Positions 1 through 8,500 of a stretch of 64,000 nucleotides of DNA are shown here, piece after piece; within the stretch, counting starts at the first letter, position 1; the number at the start of each line of letters is the position of its first letter. A program made the translations under genes and the position numbers. The DNA lies in NCBI RefSeq assembly GCF_005144585.1, contig NZ_SSMQ01000038.1, positions 1 through 64,000 of the forward strand. Direction: 5' to 3'. The notes beneath the pieces are model-generated. The model was not told the origin of the DNA, searched no databases, and saw only the letters and a list, made by a program, of their open reading frames with translations. Source of the DNA: Polyangium fumosum (lineage in GTDB: Bacteria > Myxococcota_A > Polyangia > Polyangiales > Polyangiaceae).

Positions 1-96
1 CGCTGGGAGCCCACGCCCTACCAGGACCGCGGGCAGGAGCCCCTGCTCGACCTCCTCCACGGTTCCTTCGGCTGGATGCTCATGCCGATCGCGTGA
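1..96 (+). CDS. C-terminal end of an unknown protein (partial)
   Basis: An open frame enters from the left edge and stops at TGA 94-96, giving a 31-residue tail rich in Pro, Leu and Trp that ends in MLMPIA. The frame has no stop and the composition is protein-like, but the piece is too short to assign to a family. It converges on the lipid kinase gene, with 27 bases between the two stops. Confidence 0.5.
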   Translation, partial: RWEPTPYQDRGQEPLLDLLHGSFGWMLMPIA

Positions 97-123
97 ACCA
101 CTACGAATTTGCGGGATGATGTA

Positions 124-1248
124 CTAGCCCCGCGGCGGCGCGTAAAAATCGACGATGCGGATCGGTTCGGTCAGACGAACCCGGATGCTCTTGCGATCGC
201 CCCTCACGTCGCCGCCGATCTGGAACGCCGTCGGCGGGTCCATCTCGATCGTGATGTCGTCGACGAAAAAATCGAACGTGCTCTCGAGGTCCTCGTACTC
301 GCCGCGCCAGATCGTCTGGAAGTTCGACACGAAGGCCACGGGCGAAAGGTTCGTCACCCGGAGCTGCATGCGATCCGGTCGATCCTCGGCGTACGGGAAC
401 ATGCGCAAGCCGAAGCCGTAGTACGGGATCGTCGCGACACACGCGAGCTTCGCCGGTCCCTCGTAGATCACGCCGCCCTTGCGGATCGGCGCCCCGAGGA
501 TCGAGCCCTTCTCCCCCACGCGCACGGCGTCGCTGCCCGTGTTGATCACCCGGCAGTGCGGCGTGCGGCGCACGAAGTAGCTCGGCAGCGTCTTCGTCGT
601 CGCTGCGATCGCGTAAGACACCATGCCCGGCGCGATACGCTTCAGCGGGCCGCGCGCGAGCAGCCCCTTCACCCGCGTGTAGTCCTTGAGCATCTCCGCA
701 TCGATGCCGAAGCCGCAGAACGGCGAGAGCACGCCCTCGGCCTCGACGAGGCGCAGCCAGCGGCTCCCCGCGTCGGCGCGCAGGCGCGAGAGATCCACCG
801 CGAGCCCGCGGAACCCGCCCGAGCCTTTTTCGCCCGCGCCGCTCGCGCCGAGCACCCACGCGAGCGAGTTGCCCGTGCCGAGCCGCAGCAGGCCGAAGCG
901 CGGGATCGGCGCGCTCCTCCGCTTCGCCTCGTTCACGACGGCCGTGACGACCGACGTGAACGTCCCGTCTCCGCCGCCCGTGAGGATCGTCCCGTAGCCG
1001 CGATCGACGAGGATCCGCGCGATGCCTTCGCTCTCCTCGACGCTGCGCGACACGAAGAGATCGCCGCTGTCGAGGATCTGATCGAGCGTCTCGATCACCT
1101 CGGCCGTGACGCTCTTGGCGTTGCCGTTGACCACCACGGCGATGCGCGGCAGGGCCGGCCCGCCGGACCGGGCCGCCTCCGAGGGCCTGGAGGAGGCTGC
1201 CTCGAGGTCCGTTCCAGCGGGCAGGGGCACGTCGGTGCGAGAGGCCAT
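124..1248 (-). CDS. Diacylglycerol kinase family lipid kinase
   Basis: Predicted 374-residue kinase of the DAGK catalytic-domain family, which phosphorylates lipid head groups such as diacylglycerol or sphingosine-like lipids at the inner membrane. The start of the fold is clear: a strand followed by VVNGNAK, then the nucleotide-binding signature GGGDGTFTS and the downstream GTGNSLAW. The C-terminal half is a beta-rich lipid-binding region, as in YegS/DgkB relatives. ATG 1248 is chosen because the upstream extension is low-complexity and Gly/Pro-rich; an in-frame start at 1356 is less likely. It is divergent from the gene at 1521. The lipid substrate cannot be read from the sequence. Confidence 0.85.
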   Translation of the reverse strand: MASRTDVPLPAGTDLEAASSRPSEAARSGGPALPRIAVVVNGNAKSVTAEVIETLDQILDSGDLFVSRSVEESEGIARILVDRGYGTILTGGGDGTFTSVVTAVVNEAKRRSAPIPRFGLLRLGTGNSLAWVLGASGAGEKGSGGFRGLAVDLSRLRADAGSRWLRLVEAEGVLSPFCGFGIDAEMLKDYTRVKGLLARGPLKRIAPGMVSYAIAATTKTLPSYFVRRTPHCRVINTGSDAVRVGEKGSILGAPIRKGGVIYEGPAKLACVATIPYYGFGLRMFPYAEDRPDRMQLRVTNLSPVAFVSNFQTIWRGEYEDLESTFDFFVDDITIEMDPPTAFQIGGDVRGDRKSIRVRLTEPIRIVDFYAPPRG

Positions 1249-1426
1249 GGGCGGCGGATCTAGCACGAATGCGCCCTCTTCCCCGCCTGGCCCCTCCGCA
1301 CGTGGGGCGCCAGATCTAGCCTTGTCCGTCCGCCTGCCCGGACACAAACTGACCATACGTCCGAAGTTTCTGGACGGACTGGCTCAAATTTTGGTAAGGC
1401 GACGGGCGTATAGCCTTCACGTGCAC

Positions 1427-1456
1427 TTGACAGCCGTCCGGCTCGAACCGTACGGC
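1427..1456 (+). promoter_or_regulatory. Possible sigma70-type promoter
   Basis: A perfect -35 hexamer TTGACA (1427-1432) is followed, after 18 bases, by TACGGC (1451-1456), a weak -10. It lies 65 bases before the ATG at 1521, in the 272-base gap between the divergent lipid kinase and basic-protein genes. The -35 is good and the -10 poor, so this is tentative. Nothing else stands out in the gap. Confidence 0.35.
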
Positions 1457-1520
1457 GCGCCCCAGTTCGCGTGGCGATACGCGTGGGACGGGGATTATCG
1501 CAGAAGCGGGACGCAGCGAC

Positions 1521-2183
1521 ATGGCGAAATCGACAAAGACGAAGAGCTCGGAGAAACGCTCCGCGAAAAAACATTCGAGCTCGCGCGCGAGCGGCGACGC
1601 CCCGAAGTCCGGGACGAAAGCCCGGGAGAAGGACGACGACGCCAAGGGCTCGAAGCGCAAGCTCGGTCTGCGGGGAGCCGCGCCGTGGGCCGCTCGCCAC
1701 GCGGCCAAGCACGCCGCCGAGGCGCGGGCCCGGGCCGCCGAGCCTGCCCCGCCGGGCAGCGCGCGCGCCACGATCCGCGTGCCGGAAGGTGCCGACGCGA
1801 TCAAGGCGAAGATCGCCGAGCTCCACAACCAGACCACGAAGATCCGCACCCTGCGCAAGCGCATGGAGAAGGGCTTCTTCGACATCGGCCTGGTCCTCGC
1901 CGAGATCCAGGAGCAGCAGCTCTTCCAGGCGAAGGGCTACGGCTCGTTCGAGGCCTTCCTCGAGCGCGAGATCGACTTCGGCAAGCAGACCTCGCTGAAG
2001 CTCGTGAAGCTGTCGAAGGTCTTCCAGCGCGAAGCCGCCCTCGACCACGGGATGGACCGCTGCATGATGGCCCTCGCCGCGCTCGACGGCGAAGCCGCGC
2101 CGAAGGCCGCGCCCTCGACGCCGGGCCCCATGGCGCCGCTGCCGCTGCCCCTCAAGCCCCCGATGCGCGCCGCCGGCGGCTGA
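1521..2183 (+). CDS. Basic low-complexity protein with a conserved helical domain, function unknown
   Basis: A 220-residue protein I do not recognise. Residues 1-85 are Lys/Ser/Arg/Ala-rich and resemble the disordered basic tails of DNA-binding proteins. Residues about 95-180 are a compact, mostly helical domain: a charged helix with KIRTLRKRM, then GFFDIGLVLAEIQ, a KGYGSFEAFLE segment and KQTSLKLVKLSKVF. This pattern recalls DUF3102-like or phage-type helix-turn-helix domains, but I cannot confirm membership. A Pro/Ala-rich tail follows. It starts at ATG 1521 with a poor ribosome site and ends before a strong terminator. A DNA-associated role is only a guess from charge. Confidence 0.75.
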   Translation: MAKSTKTKSSEKRSAKKHSSSRASGDAPKSGTKAREKDDDAKGSKRKLGLRGAAPWAARHAAKHAAEARARAAEPAPPGSARATIRVPEGADAIKAKIAELHNQTTKIRTLRKRMEKGFFDIGLVLAEIQEQQLFQAKGYGSFEAFLEREIDFGKQTSLKLVKLSKVFQREAALDHGMDRCMMALAALDGEAAPKAAPSTPGPMAPLPLPLKPPMRAAGG

Positions 2184-2230
2184 AATCGAAGCGGGTCGGG
2201 CATCCCCGGCCCTCGCTTCGAAACCACGAC

Positions 2231-2275
2231 GTCCCCCTCCCCGGAGCGCTCCGGGAAGGGGGACGTTTCGTTTTC
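2231..2275. terminator. Strong hairpin terminator between convergent genes
   Basis: Sixteen-base arms with one mismatch (2231-2246 and 2249-2264) enclose a two-base loop and are followed by GTTTCGTTTT. On the other strand the hairpin is followed by GTCGTGGTTTCG. It sits between the stop at 2183 (+) and the sulP stop at 2294 (-), so it probably ends transcription from both sides. Confidence 0.8.
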
Positions 2276-2293
2276 AGGTCCAACGAGGCGACC

Positions 2294-3934
2294 TCAGGGC
2301 GTCGAGCCGGCGCGCTCCAGCGCGGCCTTCCGCCGCGCCGCGAGAGGGTGCTCCGACAGGCTGCGGTGCCGATCGAGGCCGATCAGCTCCAGCGTGCGCC
2401 CGCTCCGCTCGAACTCACCTCGGAGCTCGTGGAGCTTCTCCATCACGGTGTGATCCACGAGGCGGGCATGGTCGAAGTCGACGACCACGTGCTTCGCCTC
2501 GTGTTTCGCGAGCCGCCCCTTGATCGAGAGGTAGTTGCTGAACACCGCGGCGTGCCGGATCCGGAGCACGACGCGCTCCCCGACCGAACGCTCCTCGATG
2601 TCGGGCCGGAACAGGCTCTTGATGGGCGCCCCGTTCACCACGTGCACGACCATCTTGATCACGATGCCAGCCGCCACGCCGACGAGCAGGTCGGTCGCGA
2701 TCGTGACGATCGTCGTCGACACGAACACGAGGAGCTGCTCGCGACCGATGCGGAACGTCTTGACGAACTCGTGGAGGGAGGCGAGGCGCGTGCCTGTGTA
2801 GATCAGCATCGCTGCGAGCGCCGCGAGCGGGATGCGGTGGATGAGGCCGGGCAAGAACGCCACGAAGAGCAGCAAGAACAGCCCGTGGAAGAAGTTCGAT
2901 AACCTCGACCGCGCGCCGTAGCCGATGTTCGCCGAGCTGCGCACGATCTCCGAGATCATGGGCAGGCCGCCGATGAGGCCCGCGACCAGGTTGCCGACGC
3001 CCGTCGCGAGCAGGTCTTTGTCGAGGTCCGAGCGGCGCTTCTCCGGATCCAGCGCGTCGACGGCCTTGGCGCTGAGCAAGCTCTCGATGCTGCCGACGAG
3101 CGCGAACATCACGATGTACTTGAGCGACGTCCCCGAGAGCACCGCGCTGAAATCCGGCGTCGTCACCGCCGCGAGCACGTTTCCCGGGAGATTCACCAGG
3201 AAGTTCGGCCCGATCTTGTAGTCGTGGTGGTTGATCGAGAACGTGTACGTGTGCTCGTGCTCGAGGTCGAACGCGTGCGCGAGCGGCACCGCGACCGCGA
3301 GCACGAAGAGCGGCGCCGGGATCTTCTTGAGGAACGAAAACCGCTTCGCGAGCACCGGGAACGCGAAGAGGATCGCGAGGCTCACGCCGCCGATGATCGC
3401 GATCTCCGGGTTCAGGCGGCCTACGCTGCGCGGGATCTCGAAGAGCAGGTGCAGCGGCTCCTTGGCCTCGGGCGTCACGCCGAGCGCTACGTGGATCTGC
3501 TTCGAGCAGATGATGATGCCGATCGCCGCGAGCATCCCGTGCACCACGGATGACGGAAAGAAATCACCGAGCGCCCCGGCGCGCGCGAGGGCAAACCCAA
3601 TCTGGAGCACGGCGGCGACCACGATCGTGGCGAGCGCGCGGCGATACCCGACCGAGCCATTCCCGCTCCCGAGCTCCGTCACGGCGCCGAGCGCGATGAC
3701 GATGAGGCCCGCGGCCGGCCCTTTGATGGTGAGCGCAGCGCTGCCTATCCAGGTGGCGACCACGCCGCCGATGACGGCCGTGATGATGCCTGCCACGGGC
3801 GGAAAACCGCTGGCCATGGCGATGCCCAGGCAAAGCGGCAAAGCGATGAGAAAGACGAGAAATCCGGCGACGAGGTCGTTCCGGATGGAAGGCGCGCCCG
3901 TGGGCACACCGGCGCTCTGGTCCGGCTTGTCCAT
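2294..3934 (-). CDS. SulP family inorganic anion (probably bicarbonate) transporter
   Basis: A 546-residue inner-membrane transporter of the SulP/SLC26 family. The N-terminus carries the hallmark run LVAGFLVFLIALPLCLGIA and then the ALTIKGPAAGL segment, typical of the SulP branch that often neighbours carbonic anhydrase genes. About 12 hydrophobic segments are followed by a short STAS-like cytoplasmic domain (VVVDFDHARLVDHTVMEKL). ATG 3934 is preferred: the frame extends to 4504 but that part is arginine-rich and non-membrane. It is divergent from the dab-type operon and shares its ECF-type promoter region. SulP members carry sulfate, bicarbonate or other anions; bicarbonate is inferred from context, not from the sequence. 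Confidence 0.88.
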   Translation of the reverse strand: MDKPDQSAGVPTGAPSIRNDLVAGFLVFLIALPLCLGIAMASGFPPVAGIITAVIGGVVATWIGSAALTIKGPAAGLIVIALGAVTELGSGNGSVGYRRALATIVVAAVLQIGFALARAGALGDFFPSSVVHGMLAAIGIIICSKQIHVALGVTPEAKEPLHLLFEIPRSVGRLNPEIAIIGGVSLAILFAFPVLAKRFSFLKKIPAPLFVLAVAVPLAHAFDLEHEHTYTFSINHHDYKIGPNFLVNLPGNVLAAVTTPDFSAVLSGTSLKYIVMFALVGSIESLLSAKAVDALDPEKRRSDLDKDLLATGVGNLVAGLIGGLPMISEIVRSSANIGYGARSRLSNFFHGLFLLLFVAFLPGLIHRIPLAALAAMLIYTGTRLASLHEFVKTFRIGREQLLVFVSTTIVTIATDLLVGVAAGIVIKMVVHVVNGAPIKSLFRPDIEERSVGERVVLRIRHAAVFSNYLSIKGRLAKHEAKHVVVDFDHARLVDHTVMEKLHELRGEFERSGRTLELIGLDRHRSLSEHPLAARRKAALERAGSTP

Positions 3935-3958
3935 AAAACCCTTTGCGGATCGGTCACG

Positions 3959-3987
3959 GACGTCGTGATTCCGTTCCTCACGACGTC
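3959..3987. repeat. Inverted repeat in the sulP leader
   Basis: Nine-base perfect arms GACGTCGTG and CACGACGTC are separated by 11 bases, so the arm centres are 20 bp apart, about two helical turns. This spacing suits a dimeric regulator. A further copy of the half-site CACGACGT lies at 4066-4073, next to the dab -10 element. It falls between the sulP promoter and the sulP ATG, so it could also fold in the sulP mRNA leader. Confidence 0.5.
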
Positions 3988-4009
3988 GGTCGTGCGATCC
4001 GATCCACAA

Positions 4010-4040
4010 GACGGATCGAGGCCACGGGCAGGTTCCCGGG
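4010..4040 (-). promoter_or_regulatory. ECF-type promoter for sulP
   Basis: Read on the minus strand: CCCGGGAACC (4040 to 4031), a 17-base spacer, then CGTC (4013-4010). This is the GGAAC / CGTC pattern of ECF sigma factors. The -35 half is the mirror arm of a perfect 14-bp palindrome (4031-4044) whose other arm serves the dab operon. Transcription would start about 70 bases before the sulP ATG. The spacer is one base longer than in the two + strand sites. Confidence 0.55.
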
Positions 4041-4068
4041 AACCAACTCGCTGCTCGTCCCGTCCCAC
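4035..4068 (+). promoter_or_regulatory. ECF-type promoter for the nuoM-dabA-dabB operon
   Basis: CCCGGGAACC (4035-4044), a 16-base spacer, then CGTCCCAC (4061-4068). The same 10-N16-8 arrangement, identical at all 18 fixed bases, lies in front of the ECF sigma gene at 14825-14858. GGAAC at -35 and CGTC at -10 are classic ECF elements. The predicted start site is near 4073, giving a leader of about 55 bases before ATG 4128. Confidence 0.75.
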
Positions 4069-4093
4069 GACGTAAGCAAGAAGCAGCACGCGT

Positions 4094-4110
4094 AGGGACG
4101 ATCCGTCCCT
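4094..4110. repeat. Short hairpin in the dab operon leader
   Basis: AGGGACG-ATC-CGTCCCT: seven-base perfect arms around three bases, ending 17 bases before the first ATG of the operon. It would lie inside the transcribed leader, just upstream of the ribosome-binding area. It could be an operator or an RNA stem; no T-run follows, so it is not a terminator. Confidence 0.4.
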
Positions 4111-4127
4111 GCGATGAGCATTGATTT

Positions 4128-5588
4128 ATGCCGAGCCTTCTCCTGACGATTTTCCCGCCCTTGCTCGGCGCGATCCTCGTCATTCTGCTCCCGCCCGGGA
4201 ACGTCCGGTGGATCAAAGGCGTCGCCCTCTTCCACGCGGCGCTGGCATTCATCGCGTCGTGGAGCCTCGTCCCGTCGTTCGACCGAACGACGTCCGCGCT
4301 CCAGTTCGTCGCGCCGTTCCCGTGGTCGCCGGACGCCGACGGCGCCGCCGCGCTGGGCGTCGACGGCATCTCCTTCCCCATGGTGCTCCTCACGACGCTC
4401 GTGATGCTGATCGCGCTCATCGCGTCGCTCCACGGCACGCACCGCGTGAAGGGGTATTTCGCCTGGTTTCTGCTCCTCGAATTCGCGGTCCTCGGCGTCT
4501 TCACCTCGCTCTCGTGGTCGCTCTTTTACGTCTTCTGGGAGCTCACCCTCGTCCCCTTGTTTTTCCTGGTCAGCGTGTGGGGCGGGAAAAACCGCTCGGC
4601 CGCGAGCATGAGCTTCTTCTTGTATACGCTCGCCGGCTCCGTCCTCATGCTGGTCGCCATCCTCGCGCTGCACCTCTCGGTGCCGAAGCACGGGTTCGGG
4701 ATGGTCGAAATGCAGAACGCGAGCGCCGGCCTCGGCCGCGCGACCCAGGTCCTACTCTTCCTCGGCCTCTTCGCGGGCCTCGCGGTGAAGATCCCCGTCT
4801 TCCCGTTGCACGGATGGCTCCCGCTCGCCTACGTCGAATCCGAGCCACCCGTCAGCATGGTCTTTTCGGCCGTGCTCGCGAAGATGGGCGCGTACGGCCT
4901 GCTCCGCCTCACGGCGCTCTTGCCCGCCGGCGCGGAGTCGCTCGTGCCGCTCCTCTTCCTGCTCGGCCTCGTCAATATCGTCTACGGCGCGCTGCTCGCG
5001 TTCCGCCAGCCCGATCTCAAGACCATGGTGGCCTATGGCTCGATGAGCCACATGGGCTTCGTCTTGATCGGCGTCTCCTCGCTGAACGACGCCGGCCTCA
5101 CGGGCGCCACGATGCAGATGTGCACGCACGGCGTCTCCAGCGCTGCGCTCTTCCTCCTCGTCGGCGCGCTCGAGCGCCGCACGAAGACCCGCGACGTGCG
5201 CCAGTACGGCGGCCTCGCGAGCGTCACGCCACGCTTCTTCGTGGCGCTCTCCCTCGCGCTCCTCGGCTCGATGGGTTTGCCCGGGCTCGCCGGGTTCGTC
5301 AGCGAGCTGTCCACGCTCGTCGGCACGTTCCAGCGGTACGAATATTTTGCTGGAATCGCGACCATCGGCGTCCTCATCACGGCCGGATATTCGATGCGCG
5401 CCATCGGCCGCCTCTTCTTCGGCCCCTTGAATCCCCGCTGGAAACACCTCCGGGACCTCGAACCGCGGGAGCTCGTCGCTGCCGCGCCGCTCGGGCTCCT
5501 CATCGTCGCGCTCGGCGTCGCCCCGCGCGCCGCCCTCGACCTCGTCGCCGCCACGGTCTCGCACATGGCGACGCTCTTCCACGGATGA
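4128..5588 (+). CDS. NuoM-like proton-translocating subunit 1 of the DAB cluster
   Basis: A 486-residue integral membrane protein of the Mrp/NuoL-M-N antiporter-like family (PF00361), with about 14 hydrophobic segments. The functional motifs are intact: the glutamate in FYVFWELTLVPLFFL (TM5), the lysine in AVKIPVFPLHGWLP (TM7) and the lysine in LAKMGAYGLLR (TM8). It most resembles classic NuoM, but no other complex I gene is nearby. It is the first gene of the operon behind the ECF-type promoter, and seven bases separate it from dabA. Likely role: a proton path energising DabA-type carbon uptake, by analogy with DabB. ATG 4128 begins directly at the first membrane helix. Confidence 0.85.
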   Translation: MPSLLLTIFPPLLGAILVILLPPGNVRWIKGVALFHAALAFIASWSLVPSFDRTTSALQFVAPFPWSPDADGAAALGVDGISFPMVLLTTLVMLIALIASLHGTHRVKGYFAWFLLLEFAVLGVFTSLSWSLFYVFWELTLVPLFFLVSVWGGKNRSAASMSFFLYTLAGSVLMLVAILALHLSVPKHGFGMVEMQNASAGLGRATQVLLFLGLFAGLAVKIPVFPLHGWLPLAYVESEPPVSMVFSAVLAKMGAYGLLRLTALLPAGAESLVPLLFLLGLVNIVYGALLAFRQPDLKTMVAYGSMSHMGFVLIGVSSLNDAGLTGATMQMCTHGVSSAALFLLVGALERRTKTRDVRQYGGLASVTPRFFVALSLALLGSMGLPGLAGFVSELSTLVGTFQRYEYFAGIATIGVLITAGYSMRAIGRLFFGPLNPRWKHLRDLEPRELVAAAPLGLLIVALGVAPRAALDLVAATVSHMATLFHG

Positions 5589-5595
5589 GTCTCGT

Positions 5596-8500
5596 ATGCG
5601 CGCAATGCCTTCCGCCGTCCCGCGCGGCATCTCGGTCGAATCGAGGAAACACCTCGAACACGAGATCCACCACATCGCCCACGTCCTGCCCGGACAGGGG
5701 CCGATCGAGACGTTCATCCACCACAACACGCTCCACGGCTTCCAGCACCTCCATTTCGAGCAAGCCGTCGTGGAGGCGCGCCGCGTGCTCGGCGGGCGCG
5801 GATACCTGCCGCTCGACGAGTATCGACGGCTCTACGCCATCGGCCGGATCACCGACGAGGACCTCGAACGCGCGCGCCGCGAGCGGAATGGCGCGGTTGA
5901 GCCCGAGCCTCTCCTCCGGATCGGCGATCGAACGGTCACCACGCGCGACGTCGAGCGCCTCGCCTTGCTCCACGGCCTCGACCCGCTCGAACCCGGCGAG
6001 GGCGCCGAGCCACGCTTCGGGCCGAACGTTTTTTCCGTGCTCCGGCCCGAGCTCTCCGCGGAGGCCCGCGAGCACCTGCTCGCCACGGCGAAACGTGAGT
6101 TCGAGGCCGCGCTCGCGCGTATCGGGCGCGATTTCACCGTCGCCGATCTGCTCGCCGATCTCCTCGCCACGCCCGTCCCCGCGGCCGTGCTCGAAGAGGC
6201 TTGCCTCGACGGATCGACGGACGAAAGCGCCGATCCCGACGCCATCCCCCGCGCGCTCGATACGCTCGGCATCCCCGAGGACGCGCGGGCCGGCTACCTC
6301 GACCTCGTCCGCGACAAACTCGCCTCCGGTCCCGCGAAAAACCGCCCCGAGCGCTGGCTCGAAGCCGAGGTCCGCAAGGTGCGCCGGGTGCTGCTCGCGC
6401 ATTTCGGCGTCGAGGGCACGCTCCCCGCGATCGCCGAGCGAATGCGGCGTGATCCCGAGGGCCTCGCCGTCCTCTCCTTGCTCCGCGCGAGCCTCGCGAG
6501 CTTTGGTTTGTCCGATCCCTTCTCGCCGATCCACGCCGAGAACCTCACGCCCGAAGAGCCCGTGGGCGCGCGGATCGAGGCGCTCTTCGAGCGCATCGAG
6601 CACCTCGAAGCCTGGGGCGGACCGGCCATTCCGCTCGACGCCGAGCTCGCCGCGCGCGTCCGCGACACCGTCCGCGCGCACCTCGAAGAGCGGGACGGCG
6701 CGCTCGGTCCACACGCCGGCGCGGCCACCAGCGAAATCGCCCGCCTCTGCCTCACCGTCGTTCACGACCTCGGCCCCGATCACCTGCGACGGCGTGGATT
6801 CGAGGCGCTCCGGGCGCTCGAATCCGCGTTCGGCGGCCCGCCGTCGAGCGAGAGCCTGATTGCCAAGCTCACCACGCGTGATCCTCGCCGGCAGATGATG
6901 GAGCACGCCGCGCGCCGATGGGAGGAGCACATCGGCAAGGTCGGCCCCGAGACGTGCCACCGCGATTTGCTCCTCGCGCTCACGGGCGAGGACATCCACG
7001 AGAAGATTCACCCGCAGATCATGCGCGTGACGATGGCCTTCCTCGACGAGGGCCTCGCGGCCTGGCACGTCGCGGGCCGCTCGCTCGGCTTTTACGATGC
7101 TTTCCGCAAGATGGCCGAGCACGACCGATTCTTCGAGCTCGAAGATTTGCCGGGGGCCCGCGACGCGCTGCGGGAGCTGCCGCCGCTCGCCGTCGACGCG
7201 ATCCTCCAGAGCCTCGAACGCCTCGGCGTGCCCGAGCTGCACTGGGGGCCGTATCTCCGCCGTATCTGCGTGGGTTTGCCCGGGCTCGCGGGCATGGTGC
7301 ACTGGCGCGAGACCCACCCCGATTACCCGGCGCAACGGGCGCACCCGATCGACCTCCTCCAGTTCCTCGCGGTCCGCCTCTTCTACGAGGTGCTCTTCGT
7401 GCGTCGCGCGTCCTTGCGCGCCTTCGGGCACGACGGCGACGTCGACGCCTTCCGCCATTATTTCTCGAACCATCTGCCGGAGCTTCTCGTCCGGCATGCG
7501 CTCTTCCTCGGCGAGCTGCCCGATTTCCTCGCCGAGCGCGCGCGCGCCTTGTTCGAGGCGCGCTCCGCGGGCACCGCGGCCAGCGACGATGGGGCCCTCC
7601 TCCGCCTCGCCGACATGGTCTTTGATCTGAAGCAAAGCGCCGAACACGTGAACGGCGGACACTCCGCGCGGCATCACGCATTCCGCCTCTTCTTGCTCGC
7701 GCAGCACCTCGGCATCTCCCCGGGTGAGCTCCGCGCGACCTCGCTCGAAGGCGCCACGCGTCTGCTCGCGGCGCTCGACGCGTGCGACCCCGACACCCTC
7801 ACGCCGCTCTGGCAGTGTGCCTACGAGATCCATTACCGCGACGGCGTGCTCGAAGCGCTCACCCAAAACGTCCGCGATCACAAACCGTATGCGGGCCGGC
7901 GCGAGGCGCAGATCGTCTTCTGCATGGACGACCGCGAGGAGTCCATCCGCCGGCACATCGAGGAGATGCGGCCCTCGTACGAGACCTTCGGCGTCGCAGG
8001 CTTCTTCGGCGTGGCGATCGCGTATGAGGCGCTTGGCGCGCGCGAGGCCGTGCCGCTGTGTCCGATCGTCGCGACGCCCGCAGCGCAGCTCTGCGAGGTC
8101 CCGCGCCCCGAGGCGATGCACGCGTGGGCTTCGCGCTCGCTCCGCACGCGCGCCCTCGCGGCGCTCCGCGACGTCATCCGCGAGGTCACCCGCAATCCCG
8201 TCTCGTCCTATTTCGTCATCGACATCCTCGGGTTCTTCTCGCTCTTCCCCGTCCTCGGCCGGCTGCTCTTCCCGCGCGCGTTCGATCGCATGTCGCGCCG
8301 CGCGAAGCACGCCGTGCTCCCCGCCGTCGAGACCGAGGTGCCGCTCGATCGGGAACGCGAAAAAGGTACGGCGCCGAAACAAGGTTCGCTCCAGAAGACC
8401 CACTTCACCGTCGTCGAGCAGGCGGATCGGGTGGCAGCGCTCCTCCGAAACATCGGCCTCGTCCGCGACTTCGCGCCGGTCGTCATGCTCTCCGGCCACG

